In this document: one piece after another, positions 25,176-33,968 of the stretch | Layout of the letters: the number at the start of each line of letters is the position of its first letter | How positions within the stretch are numbered: the first letter of the stretch is position 1 | From: MED-G105 sp050331095 | GTDB lineage: Bacteria > Pseudomonadota > Alphaproteobacteria > Caulobacterales > Parvularculaceae | Length of the DNA: 64,000 nt | Reading direction: 5' to 3' | Assembly: GCA_050331095.1 (NCBI GenBank) | Contig: JBHJHE010000001.1 | Coordinates: 1 to 64,000 of the forward strand | The notes under the pieces: generated by a model | The model's input: the letters and a program-made list of their open reading frames with translations, nothing else | Told to the model about the DNA's origin: nothing | Database searches by the model: none | Program-made: the position numbers and the translations under genes

Positions 25176-25337
25176 GTCGCGCCCTCCCTCATCGCCCCGC
25201 CCCCTCGGAGCTGCAACGGTCCTACCGCCGGTTCGGGGGAAACGCACGCCGCGCGAACCCGTCTCGCGCAGCGTCGATTGTCAGCGAGCGGCGCGCCCGC
25301 CAAATTCATGAACGTTGCGTAAAAAAGGACGTTCAAA

Positions 25338-25712
25338 ATGCGGAAACACGCCTTGGCCGCGCCGGCGGCCGTCATCGCCGCGATGCTTCTCGTCGAGCCG
25401 GCGGCGGCGCAGTGGACCTACGCCCCATCGAAAACCGTCACGACGATCGAACGCGGCGTCAGGGTGACCCGCGGGCCCGGCCGCCTGCCCGTCTGCTACA
25501 AACGCGAGCTTGAATATGCCCTAGCCGGCGCGCCGTCGGCGGCGCCGCGACCCCGCACGATCACGGTCACGATCAAGCGCAAGGGCCCGAGGCGGCCGGC
25601 GACGCGCTTCGAAGGGCGGCGTCCGCTGACTGTCCACGGCATTACGGGCGTCAGACGCTACTACCGCGGGCCGGGCCGGTTCCAGAATTTCGGCTTCGGC
25701 GACGGGCGCTAG
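25338..25712 (+). CDS. Small secreted basic protein, function unknown
   Basis: 124 aa. The first 24 residues (LAAPAAVIAAMLLVEPAAAQ) form a good Sec signal peptide with AAA-Q cleavage. The mature part is Arg/Pro-rich with one Cys, a repeated R-R-P-x-T-R-F pattern and a Gly-rich end. GGACGTTC precedes the ATG at a distance of about 9 bases. No family is recognised. The stop codon TAG is part of the first base run of the repeat element beginning at 25709, so either the 3' end of this gene was created by insertion of the repeat, or the gene is a chance frame. Confidence 0.5.
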   Translation: MRKHALAAPAAVIAAMLLVEPAAAQWTYAPSKTVTTIERGVRVTRGPGRLPVCYKRELEYALAGAPSAAPRPRTITVTIKRKGPRRPATRFEGRRPLTVHGITGVRRYYRGPGRFQNFGFGDGR

Positions 25713-25964
25713 AGCGCCGGGCGTTCAGCTTGGATCGGGCGAAGACCGTTTCAGGCGCTCAACCCCTAGAATCTAGAGCATCCGACTGATTCAATCAGAA
25801 AACGTGATGCTCTAGAGCGCCGGGCGTTCAGCCAGAATCGGGCGAAGAGCGTCTCAGGCGCTCAAACCGTAGAGTACCGAGCATCCGACTGATTCAGTCA
25901 GAAAACGAGATGCGCTGGAGCGCCCCCTTTTCGTCGGATCCAGGTGAAAGCCCGGCGCTCTAGA
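25709..25964. repeat. Tandem pair of ~103-bp palindromic repeats bounded by an inverted repeat
   Basis: Copy A begins at 25711 and copy B at 25814, an offset of 103 bases. Both share AGAGCGCCGGGCGTTCAG, then ATCGGGCGAAGA, CAGGCGCTCAA and GCATCCGACTGATTCA, with scattered differences. Within each, AGCATC and GATGC(T/G)CT flank a TGATTCAATCA-like core, a hairpin-forming dyad. The block starts with TAGAGCGCCGGGC and ends at 25949-25964 with the inverse GCCCGGCGCTCTA, directly abutting the stop codon of the leftward gene at 25965. A third, reversed copy is at 37391. Likely a REP/MITE-like element; a terminator role between convergent genes is possible. Confidence 0.85.
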
Positions 25965-26579
25965 TCAGCTCGAGAACGCCGCGTCGGCCTGGTCGAGGAC
26001 GGCGTCGACCGCCGGGCGATTGCGATAGCTCTTTTTGTTGGCGAGGAAATCCTCCTCGAAGAGCTTCGCGCGCACGACGCCGTCGCCGTCGAGGATGAAG
26101 GTCACCGGGTGCGGGATGCCGTAAACTCGGCTTCCCTCTTCGTGGCTTTCGTTACGGATGCCGAAGGCGTTGATCGCCTCGATGTCGGCGTCGGAGAGAA
26201 GCGCGGGCTTGAAGCCCTCGGCCTCGGCGAAGGCCTGTTGTTTCTCAACGGCGTCGTAGCTGACGAAGACGACGGAAAGACCGCGCTCCGCGAACTCGGC
26301 GACACGGTCGTTCACGTCGCGCGCCTGGCGCTTGCAGAACGGACACCAGTCGACCGAGCGCACGAAGAAGAGCGACATACCGTTTTCGCCGACGAGCGCG
26401 TCAAAGCCGGACTTGTCGGCGTTCGGCGAGGGAAGCCCCAGATCATGCGGGATTTTCTCGCCGACGGCCGGGCCGAGATCGGCGGTCGCCGACGCGGCCG
26501 CCGGTTCGGCCGCGACGGGCGCCGAACCGGCCGCGCGCGCTAACGACAGGGATCCAAGAAGAAGTCCGAAACGGCGCAT
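25965..26579 (-). CDS. Exported peroxiredoxin-like / thioredoxin-fold protein
   Basis: 204 aa from ATG at 26579. A signal peptide is likely (RRFGLLLGSLSLARAAGSAP). The thioredoxin fold carries SVDWCPFCKRQARDVNDRVA, a C-P-x-C centre, followed by the strand LSVVFVSYDAVEKQQAFAEA and the cis-Pro loop YGIPHPVTFILDGDGVV. It belongs to the AhpC-TSA/redoxin family, but the paired CxxC suggests a disulfide reductase or bacterioferritin-comigratory-like function in the periplasm. The gene end abuts the repeat block at 25964. Confidence 0.83.
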   Translation of the reverse strand: MRRFGLLLGSLSLARAAGSAPVAAEPAAASATADLGPAVGEKIPHDLGLPSPNADKSGFDALVGENGMSLFFVRSVDWCPFCKRQARDVNDRVAEFAERGLSVVFVSYDAVEKQQAFAEAEGFKPALLSDADIEAINAFGIRNESHEEGSRVYGIPHPVTFILDGDGVVRAKLFEEDFLANKKSYRNRPAVDAVLDQADAAFSS

Positions 26580-26664
26580 GGCGGCCTCGCTTTCGCTGAA
26601 ATCACGGAAGCCGTGGGTAGCGGGCCCGCCGGCGCCGATCACGTCACATCTGCGCGATAAGGCG

Positions 26665-27627
26665 TCAGGCGAGCGCCGGCTCCAGGTTTCTGCAGGCGTC
26701 CATAAGCTCGCGCACCGACGCGACGGAGTTGTCGAACATGCTCTGCTCGTCGCCGTCGAACCGCACCTCGACGATCTTCTCGCAGCCGTTCGCGCCGAGA
26801 ACGATCGGCACGCCGACATACATGTCGTTGAGGCCGTACTCGCCCGTCAGATAGGCGGCGCACGGAATGACGAGCCGCTTGTCGAAGAGATAGCTCTCCG
26901 CCATCTGAATGGCCGACGCCGCCGGCGCGTAGTATGCCGAGCCGGACTTCAGGAGCGCGACGATTTCGCCGCCGCCCTTGCGCGTGCGATCGACGATCGC
27001 GTCGATGCGTTCCTCAGTGGTCCAACCCATCTTCGCCATGTCCGGGAGCGGAACGCCGGCGACCGTGGAGTAGCGCACGAGCGGAACCATCGTGTCGCCA
27101 TGGCCGCCTAGGACGAACGCCGAGACGCTCTCCACCGAGACGTCGAACTCTTCGGCGAGAAAGTAGCGGAAGCGGGCCGAGTCGAGGACGCCCGCCATGC
27201 CGACCACTTTATTATGCGGCAGGCCGGAGAATTTCTGCAGGGCCCAGACCATCGCGTCGAGCGGATTGGTGATGCAGATGACGAAGGCGTTCGGCGCATA
27301 GGTTTTGATCCCCTCGCCGACGGCTTTCATGACCTTCAGGTTGGTGCCGACGAGGTCGTCGCGGCTCATGCCGGGCTTGCGCGGCACGCCGGCGGTGACG
27401 ATGCACACGTCGGCGCCCTCGATGTCCTTGTAGTCCTGCGTGCCGGAGAGGGCGGAATCGTAGCCGTCGACGGGCGAGCTTTCCGCGATGTCCAGCGCTT
27501 TGCCCTCGGGGATCCCTTCGGCGATATCGAAGAGGACAACGTCGCCAAGCTGCTTTTGCGCGGCGATGTGGGCGAGCGTGCCCCCGATCATCCCAGACCC
27601 GATGAGCGCGATCTTGTTGCGAGCCAT
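26665..27627 (-). CDS. mdh: Malate dehydrogenase
   Basis: 320 aa, the LDH-like class of MDH usual in alphaproteobacteria. NAD-binding loop IALIGSGMIGGTLAHIAA at the N-terminus. Arg residues of the mobile loop in VPRKPGMSRDDLVGTNLKV. ITNPLDAMVWAL, then DSARFRYFLAEE and the catalytic His in VLGGHGDTMVPLVRYSTVAG. It oxidises malate to oxaloacetate in the TCA cycle. It is not next to sucCDAB as in many relatives, being flanked instead by a peroxiredoxin-like gene and an outer-membrane protein. Confidence 0.97.
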   Translation of the reverse strand: MARNKIALIGSGMIGGTLAHIAAQKQLGDVVLFDIAEGIPEGKALDIAESSPVDGYDSALSGTQDYKDIEGADVCIVTAGVPRKPGMSRDDLVGTNLKVMKAVGEGIKTYAPNAFVICITNPLDAMVWALQKFSGLPHNKVVGMAGVLDSARFRYFLAEEFDVSVESVSAFVLGGHGDTMVPLVRYSTVAGVPLPDMAKMGWTTEERIDAIVDRTRKGGGEIVALLKSGSAYYAPAASAIQMAESYLFDKRLVIPCAAYLTGEYGLNDMYVGVPIVLGANGCEKIVEVRFDGDEQSMFDNSVASVRELMDACRNLEPALA

Positions 27628-27739
27628 GTCGTTTCTCCTCCGCCGTCTATCGCGGGTTTTCGCGTAATCGCCGGGAGACGTAGCGAAACGCCGGACCGAT
27701 GGGAAGCGCCGCCGGCGATCCGTTGGCGGATCGACTCCG

Positions 27740-28435
27740 CTAGAACGTCCGGCGGAAAGAGATCAGGACCGTCGACGCCGCGTAGACGTCGCCGTCGATG
27801 CGGACCTCGTCGGCGTTGGTCTCGTCGAACTCGACGGGACCGAACGTCAATTCGCGGGTGCGCGCATAGACGTATTCGACGCTGAGGGCGTTTCGGTCGG
27901 TAAGCGCCGCCTCAACGCCGGCGCGGCCCTGGTAGGCGAACGCAGCGTCGGTCTGCCCGAGCCCGTTGTCGACGAAGGCCCCGCCGACGCCGACGCCGAC
28001 GAACGGCGTGAAGCGGCTCGAATTGCGGAAGTCGTAGTAGACGTTCGATGTGAGCAGATGCACGCGGAACGCGTCGTCCGGCTGGGCGCGGTCGCCGGGC
28101 CCGGCTTCGACGGCGGCCGCGTCGGCGCTCGCGAAGCGGTACTCAAGTTCTGTGCGGGTGTTGCCGGGATACTGGTAGCCGACGGCGAACGCGCCGACGG
28201 CGCTCGTATCGATCTCCGTCTCGATCGGCGTCGGCGGAGAGGCCGCGAGCGTGACGATCGGTCCGAACGTCAGGTCCTGTTCAAGGTCGTTCGCGAAGGC
28301 CGCCCCGACGCCGAACCGAGCGTAGAGCCCGGCCGCTCGGCCCGCGGGCGCGCCGTTCTCAGCGGTTTGCGCGAGAGCGGGAGCCGCGGAGGCCGCAGCG
28401 ACGGCGCAGGCGACGCTGACGCGAAGGGTCGTCAT
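27740..28435 (-). CDS. Outer-membrane beta-barrel protein
   Basis: 231 aa. A signal peptide (CAVAAASAAPALAQTAE) is followed by alternating hydrophobic/polar strands such as GLYARFGVGAAFANDLEQDL and TPFVGVGVGGAFVDN. The C-terminal residue is Phe (VLISFRRTF), the signature recognised by the BAM complex. It fits the small OmpA-like/PF13505 8-stranded barrels. Function is unknown; these often act as adhesins or stabilisers of the outer membrane. Confidence 0.85.
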   Translation of the reverse strand: MTTLRVSVACAVAAASAAPALAQTAENGAPAGRAAGLYARFGVGAAFANDLEQDLTFGPIVTLAASPPTPIETEIDTSAVGAFAVGYQYPGNTRTELEYRFASADAAAVEAGPGDRAQPDDAFRVHLLTSNVYYDFRNSSRFTPFVGVGVGGAFVDNGLGQTDAAFAYQGRAGVEAALTDRNALSVEYVYARTRELTFGPVEFDETNADEVRIDGDVYAASTVLISFRRTF

Positions 28436-28571
28436 GGGCGCGAATCCTTTTCGTTGCCCGTCCGACTTAGCCGTGTCGCGCGCGCCTGCAAACAGCGGGC
28501 GGGCGGGCGCACGGCGAAGTGTCGCCGCCGCCGCGCGCGGCGCCTGGCGCCGAGCCCCATTCCGCTGAGCC

Positions 28572-30041
28572 CTATTCCGCTGGGGCCGCCGCCGGCGCCG
28601 CGCGGCGCGCCTCGAAATAGTCGCGCGTCATACGCGCGACGAGCGGAGACAGAACGAGCAGCGCGATCAGGTTCGGCGCCGCCATCAGGCCCGTCAGCGT
28701 GTCGGCGACGAGCCAGAACAGGCTGACGACGTCTGTGAACGCCGCCCCTTCTTCGGCCATCAGCGTCGCCGCGCCGCCGAAGACGACAAGGATCCAGCTG
28801 ATGCGGAAGGGCGTGATGACGCGCTCGCCGAAGAGAAACTCCGCGCAGCGCTCGCCATAGTAGCTCCAGCCCAAAATCGTCGTGAAGCCGAAGACCGCAA
28901 GGCCCACGGCGACGATGTGCGACCCGACGCCGGGCAACGATTTGTCGAACGCGGCGACGGTGAGCGGCGCGCCGGTCTCGCACGCTTCCGGCAGCAGGAT
29001 CAGCGACTCCCGCGCGAAGGGGGCGCAGTCGGCGGAGATGATGTTGGCGGTCAGGATGACGAGCGCGGTGATCGAGCACACCACGATCGTGTCGATGAAC
29101 GTGCCGAGCATGGCGACGACGCCCTGGTTCACCGGGTCTTTGTTCTTGGCGGCGGCGTGGGCGATCGGCGCCGAGCCCTGGCCGGCCTCGTTGGAGAAGA
29201 TGCCGCGTGCGACGCCCTTCTGCATCGCCAACAACAACAGGCCGCCGATGAAACCGCCCTTCGCGGCGTCGAAGCCAAAGGCGTTCGAGACGATGGCGGC
29301 GAAGGCGGCCGGCACGGCCTCGGCGTTGAGCGCGATGACGACGAGCCCGGCCGCGAGATAGCTGATCGCCATCGCCGGCACGAGCTTCGAGGCGACGGTG
29401 GCGATGCGCTTGATGCCGCCGAGGATGACCGCGCCCGCGCCGGCGGCGAGGACGAGGCCGGAGAGCCAGGGCGCGACGCCGTAGTTGGCGTTGAGGGCGT
29501 CGGCGATGGAGTTCGCCTGGATCGACGCGCCCGTGCCCCACGACGCGAGGATGCCGAAGGCGGCGAAAACCCCGCCGAGCCAGATCCATTTCGGACCCAT
29601 GCCGTTCTTGATGTAATACATCGGGCCGCCGACGTGGCGGCCGGAGCGGTCAGTCTCGCGGAACTTCACGGCGAGGACGCCCTCGGCGAATTTCGACGCC
29701 ATGCCGACGAGCGCCGTCACCCACATCCAGAACACCGCGCCCGGGCCGCCGATGGCGATGGCCACGGCGACGCCGGCGATGTTGCCCGTGCCGATCGTTG
29801 ATGAGAGCGCCGTCATCAGCGCGCTGAAGGGCGAGACGTCGCCTTCCTCGCCGCCGCCCTCGCGCTTACGGAACAGTTCGCCGATCGCGTAGGGCAGCTT
29901 CAGGATCGGCATGAAGCCTAGCCGGACCATCAGATAAAGGCCGGTCGCCAAAAGCAGGATCAAGACCGGCGGATAGGCGATATCCTCCGAGCCCCACACG
30001 AGCGCGTTCGTCGTGTTGTTGACGTTGACTAGAGCGTCCAT
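28572..30041 (-). CDS. Alanine/glycine:cation symporter (AGCS family)
   Basis: 489 aa with about 11 membrane helices. Family signature regions: VSPFSALMTALSSTIGTGNI followed by AGVAVAIAIGGPGAVFWMWV, and KFRETDRSGRHVGGPMYYIK. Later GIFSNEAGQGSAPIAHAAAK carries the conserved N-E-A-G-x-G substrate motif. It imports alanine or glycine with Na+ (or H+). Ends with an Ala/Pro-rich tail. Stands alone on the minus strand between the OMP gene and phaZ. Confidence 0.95.
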   Translation of the reverse strand: MDALVNVNNTTNALVWGSEDIAYPPVLILLLATGLYLMVRLGFMPILKLPYAIGELFRKREGGGEEGDVSPFSALMTALSSTIGTGNIAGVAVAIAIGGPGAVFWMWVTALVGMASKFAEGVLAVKFRETDRSGRHVGGPMYYIKNGMGPKWIWLGGVFAAFGILASWGTGASIQANSIADALNANYGVAPWLSGLVLAAGAGAVILGGIKRIATVASKLVPAMAISYLAAGLVVIALNAEAVPAAFAAIVSNAFGFDAAKGGFIGGLLLLAMQKGVARGIFSNEAGQGSAPIAHAAAKNKDPVNQGVVAMLGTFIDTIVVCSITALVILTANIISADCAPFARESLILLPEACETGAPLTVAAFDKSLPGVGSHIVAVGLAVFGFTTILGWSYYGERCAEFLFGERVITPFRISWILVVFGGAATLMAEEGAAFTDVVSLFWLVADTLTGLMAAPNLIALLVLSPLVARMTRDYFEARRAAPAAAPAE

Positions 30042-30200
30042 CGGGCGCGGCCCCTCCGTCGCCCGGTCGTCGTTCGGATCGGCGCGTCAGCCGATCAATG
30101 CCGCGCGCGCCGCGGGGCGCGGGCCTCGCCGCGCGGCTCAGCGGCTGACGTTACGCAGCGCGGCGCCGCGCTGTCCAGTGCGTTGCACGGCCGAGCGCGT

Positions 30201-31502
30201 TCAGGCCGCTCTGCCGCCGAGGGAGCCGGAGATCGAAACCGGTCGTTTGGAGACGTCGGCGTGGGCGCGGATGAAGTCGCGGATCCGCGGCTGAATCTCG
30301 TCGCGCCAGCGCGAACCGTTGAAGACGCCGTAGTGGCCGACTTTGGGCTGCACGTGGTCGCGGCGCATGGCCTCGGGAACGTTGACGCACAAATCGTGGG
30401 CGGCCTGGGTCTGGCCGATGCCGGAAATGTCGTCGTTCTCGCCTTCTACGGTCATCAGGGCGACGTCGACGATCGCCTCGGGGCGCACCTTGCGGCCGTG
30501 GTGGGTCGCTTCGCCGATCGCGAGGAGGTGGTCCTGGAAGACGTCGTTGATCGTCTGCAGGTAGAACTCTTCGGTCAGGTCGAGCACGGACAAATATTCG
30601 TCGTAGAACGTCCGGTGCTTGTCGGCGCCGTCGCCATCGCCCTTCACGAGATTGAGGAAATACTCGTAGTGCGCGGTCATGTGGCGGTCGGAGTTCATCG
30701 ACAGGAACGAGTACAGCTGGACGAAGCCCGGATAGACCCGGCGCAACGCCCCCGGATAGGGCGCGGGCACGGTGTAGATCATGTTGCGCTCGAACCATTC
30801 GAGCGGGCGCTGTTTGGCGAGGACGTTCGGCGTCGTCGGCGCGCGGCGGGTGTCGATGGGGCTGACCATGAAGATCATCGACGCCGGCCGGCACGGGTCG
30901 AGCGCCTCGGACATGACGGCGCTCGCCATCAGCAGCGCCGGGCCCGGCTGGCAAACGCCGATGGCGTGCGCTCCCGGACCGATGACGGCGAGGAACTCGA
31001 TCAGATAGTCGACGAACGTGTTGACGTCGAAGCGGCCTGCGACGAGCGGCGCCATGCGCGCGTTCGTCCAGTCGGTGACGTATACGTCGTGCTCGGGCAA
31101 CATCGCTTCGACCGTCCCGCGCAGCAGCGTCGCGTAATGGCCGGACATCGGCGCGACGATCAGCACCTTCGGGTCCGGCGCCGCATTGGCCCCGCGAATT
31201 TCGGCCAAGGCGTCCGGATCGCGCTTGAAGCGCAACAAGTCGCAGAACGGCAGCCGCGCCGCGCACTCGATCAGCACGGGAACCGCGCGGCCGTTGATCG
31301 TCGTGTCGTCGAGGCCCCAGTCCGGCTTCGGATAGCGGCGCGTCGCGTTCTCGAAGAGATCCAGCGCCGCCGCGGAGGTCCGCGCGAGCCAGCTGTCCGC
31401 AAACGGATTGAGCGGCGAACGCCAGAATTGCGCGCCGACGCCGGCGGCGATGCGGGCCGGCGAGAACGCCGTCACGCCAAGTTCGTAAGCGGAGTACAAC
31501 AC
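30201..31502 (-). CDS. phaZ: Intracellular polyhydroxyalkanoate depolymerase
   Basis: 433 aa from GTG at 31502. The protein opens with MLYSAYELG, the usual beginning of this family. The nucleophile box is AIGVCQPGPALLMASAVMSE, with Cys in place of Ser as in intracellular PHB depolymerases. The Asp lies near DTRRAPTTPN, and the His towards the C-terminus in GHYGVFNGSRWRDEIQPRIR. The enzyme breaks stored PHB granules into hydroxybutyrate oligomers, implying that the organism stores PHB; no synthase gene is in the window. The 238-base region upstream (31503-31740) contains only leader sequence. Confidence 0.95.
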   Translation of the reverse strand: MLYSAYELGVTAFSPARIAAGVGAQFWRSPLNPFADSWLARTSAAALDLFENATRRYPKPDWGLDDTTINGRAVPVLIECAARLPFCDLLRFKRDPDALAEIRGANAAPDPKVLIVAPMSGHYATLLRGTVEAMLPEHDVYVTDWTNARMAPLVAGRFDVNTFVDYLIEFLAVIGPGAHAIGVCQPGPALLMASAVMSEALDPCRPASMIFMVSPIDTRRAPTTPNVLAKQRPLEWFERNMIYTVPAPYPGALRRVYPGFVQLYSFLSMNSDRHMTAHYEYFLNLVKGDGDGADKHRTFYDEYLSVLDLTEEFYLQTINDVFQDHLLAIGEATHHGRKVRPEAIVDVALMTVEGENDDISGIGQTQAAHDLCVNVPEAMRRDHVQPKVGHYGVFNGSRWRDEIQPRIRDFIRAHADVSKRPVSISGSLGGRAA

Positions 31503-31740
31503 TATGGGCCTCGTCTGCCTCGCCGACGCGCGCTCGAAAGCGCGTTATGCAAAAAACAAACCAACCAAACCCGTCGGCGCGGCGAAGTCGGCATGGTGCG
31601 ACAATGAGTCTGCCACAGTCACGATTCGTTGCGCAACGTCTCGCGGGAGGAGGATCCCCGCCGCCCGTTTAACGCGCGTTCAACAAAATAAGGGGGCTTT
31701 GCTGCGCTGCGTCAACGCCGGCGAAGCGACGACGAAAGCC

Positions 31741-32346
31741 TTACCGCCACCGCAGCGCCCGACGCACCGACGCGGCGATTTCCGCGGGCGTCATGGAATC
31801 CTTCAGCGCAACGCGCGGCTGGCCGTCGCGGTCAACGAGGTAAAACAGGCTGTAGTGGTCCATGGTGTAGCCGAGCTCGGACTCCGGCAACGGCCGCTTC
31901 TCGGCGAAGGTCTTGAACGACCGGCGCGCCGCCTCGGCCGCTTCCAGATCGCCGGTGAGGCCGAGAATGCGCTCGTCGAATGACAGATAGGCCTCGAGCT
32001 TCTCCGGCGTGTCGCGCTCGGGATCCACGGTGATGAAGAGCGGCTGGACGTCGTCGAGCTCGCCGGGCTTCAGCTCCTCCAACGCGCCGGTCATGCGGCC
32101 GAGCGCGAGCGGACACACGTCCGGGCAGGTGGCGAAGCCGAAATAGACGAACATCACTTTTCCGCGAAAATCCTCATCGCTTCGCCGTTCGCCATTGTGG
32201 TCGACGAGGTTGAAATCGCTTGAGAATTGATCGGAGAGCGCAATAACCCCCGCCGCGGGCGGGTCCTCGCCGCCGCAGCCCGCAAGCAGCGTCGCCGCCA
32301 ACCCGCCGGCCGCAAGGGCGGCCTTCCATCTCGCCGCACTGGTCAT
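31741..32346 (-). CDS. SCO1/SenC-family copper chaperone lipoprotein
   Basis: 201 aa from ATG at 32346. Lipobox LLAGC at about residue 23. Thioredoxin-like fold with the copper site VYFGFATCPDVCPLALGRMT (CxxxC) and His in LGYTMDHYSLFYLVD. It delivers copper or reduces thiols in assembly of cytochrome c oxidase CuA. It is divergent from the RegB kinase gene, the same neighbourhood known from Rhodobacter (SenC/PrrC with RegB/RegA), which supports the identity of all three. Confidence 0.95.
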   Translation of the reverse strand: MTSAARWKAALAAGGLAATLLAGCGGEDPPAAGVIALSDQFSSDFNLVDHNGERRSDEDFRGKVMFVYFGFATCPDVCPLALGRMTGALEELKPGELDDVQPLFITVDPERDTPEKLEAYLSFDERILGLTGDLEAAEAARRSFKTFAEKRPLPESELGYTMDHYSLFYLVDRDGQPRVALKDSMTPAEIAASVRRALRWR

Positions 32347-32429
32347 AACGGGTCTCCTTCGTCCGCTCGCGCGTAAATAAATACGTTGCCGAACGCCGCC
32401 AACCGGCGCGAACCTGAAAGAAAGGCCCG

Positions 32430-33950
32430 ATGAGCGAAGCGCCAGCGAATTTTGGACGCGTACCAACGGACGAGGCCGCCGGCGACGCCGCGGCGTTCGC
32501 CGCGCGTCGGGCCGTCGCCGCGCTCGACGGCGACGCCTCGCGCCCGACGGGCCGCGGCCCGGTGCGCGTTCGCACGCTGACCAACTTGCGCTGGCTGGCG
32601 GTCGGCGGCCAGACCGCGGCGATCCTGTTCGTGCATTTCGGGCTCGGCTATCCCCTGGAGCTCGGGTTCTGTCTCGCCGCGATCGCCGCGAGCGCCTGGC
32701 GCAACCTGTGCGCGTACATGCACTACGCGCGTCAGCGTTACCTGAGCGACCAGGAAGCGACGCTGTTCATCATTTTCGACATTCTGCAGATCTGCGCCCT
32801 GCTCGGCCTCACCGGCGGCCTTCACAATCCCTTCGCCGTCCTGATCCTCGCGCCGGTCACGATCGCGGCGAGCGTCGCGCCTTTGCGGCTCGCCTTGCTG
32901 ACTGGCGCGGTGGCGATCGCCGGCGTCACCGCGATCGCGCTCTTTCACCTGCCCCTGCCCTGGCGGCCGGAAGAGGTTCTCGCGCTGCCGCGCATCTACA
33001 CGTTCGGCCTGTGGGCGGCGCTCAGTTTCGCGGTGGCGTTCTTCGGGGCCTACGCCCACCGCATTTCCGCCGAAGCCGGCCAGATGAAAAGCGCGCTCGC
33101 GCAAACCCAGCTCGCCCTCGCGCGGGAGGAACGCCTCGCCGCCATCGGCGGCCTCGCCGCCGCCGCCGCGCGCGACCACGGCCCGCCGCTCGCCACGATC
33201 CAGGTGACGGCCAAGGAAATGGCGGGCTCTCTCAAGACCGCCGACGTCGACGGCGCCGACCTGCTGCGCGAGGACGCCGGGCTCCTCGTCAGCCAGGCGG
33301 AGCGTTGCCGCGACATCCTCTCGCGGCTGTCGCGCGGCGGCGCCGAGGACGACGCCCTCCTCCGCCGCGTCAGCCTCGACATTCTGATGCAAGAGGCCGC
33401 CGGCCCATTCGCCGACGCCCCCGGCGGGCCCGCCGTCATCTTCGACCTTGTGGGCGCGGACACGAACCGCGGCGGTCCGCCGATCGTCGAGCGGCGCGCG
33501 GAAATCATCTACGGCCTACGTAATTTCATCGAAAACGCCGCCGCGTTCGCGCGCTCGAAGGTGCTGGTGGCGGCGCGCTGGACCGACGAGACCGTGACGA
33601 TCTCCGTCCATGACGACGGGCCCGGCTTCCCCGCCGACGTCCTCGCCCGCCTGGGCGAGCCGTACGTCAGCGCCCGCACGGCGCGGAAGAAGCGGGGCGG
33701 CCTAGGCCTTGGCTTCTTCATCGCCAAGACCCTTCTGGAGCGAACGGGCGCGCGCGTCGCCTTCGCCAACCGGCCGTGGGACGACGGCCGCGGCGGCGCC
33801 TGGGTGGCGATCGCCTGGCCGCGCGCGGCCATCGAGGCCGCCCGCCCGGCGCGCGGGGCGGGGGCCTCGCCCCCCGAAAACGGATCAACCGCCGAGGACT
33901 GCGACCCGTGCGGCGAAACGCCCCGGTCGGCTGCGGCGTCCGCGCCGTAG
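32430..33950 (+). CDS. regB: RegB/PrrB/ActS-family redox sensor histidine kinase with altered H-box
   Basis: 506 aa. Six membrane helices fill residues 45-215. The quinone/redox signature GGLHNPF is at 129-135. The dimerisation region continues as ERLAAIGGLAAAA. Here the canonical HELGTPLATI H-box reads RDHGPPLATI: the phospho-acceptor His is Arg248, and a His appears two positions later (His250). The redox Cys is present (ERCRDIL, Cys293). The ATPase domain is intact: GLRNFIENAAAFA (N-box), DDGPGFP (G1) and GGLGLGFFIAKTLLERTG (G2). RegB normally phosphorylates RegA in response to quinone pool redox state. Autophosphorylation in this protein is doubtful. RegA follows after 18 bases. Confidence 0.9.
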   Translation: MSEAPANFGRVPTDEAAGDAAAFAARRAVAALDGDASRPTGRGPVRVRTLTNLRWLAVGGQTAAILFVHFGLGYPLELGFCLAAIAASAWRNLCAYMHYARQRYLSDQEATLFIIFDILQICALLGLTGGLHNPFAVLILAPVTIAASVAPLRLALLTGAVAIAGVTAIALFHLPLPWRPEEVLALPRIYTFGLWAALSFAVAFFGAYAHRISAEAGQMKSALAQTQLALAREERLAAIGGLAAAAARDHGPPLATIQVTAKEMAGSLKTADVDGADLLREDAGLLVSQAERCRDILSRLSRGGAEDDALLRRVSLDILMQEAAGPFADAPGGPAVIFDLVGADTNRGGPPIVERRAEIIYGLRNFIENAAAFARSKVLVAARWTDETVTISVHDDGPGFPADVLARLGEPYVSARTARKKRGGLGLGFFIAKTLLERTGARVAFANRPWDDGRGGAWVAIAWPRAAIEAARPARGAGASPPENGSTAEDCDPCGETPRSAAASAP

Positions 33951-33968
33951 CGTCAACGAGGTGAATTT

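Noticed and set aside
31503..31740. Rightward frame in the gap upstream of phaZ as a gene
   Set aside because: The translated sequence shows no domain, signal or homologous pattern and overlaps the SCO gene antisense; the region reads as leader sequence.
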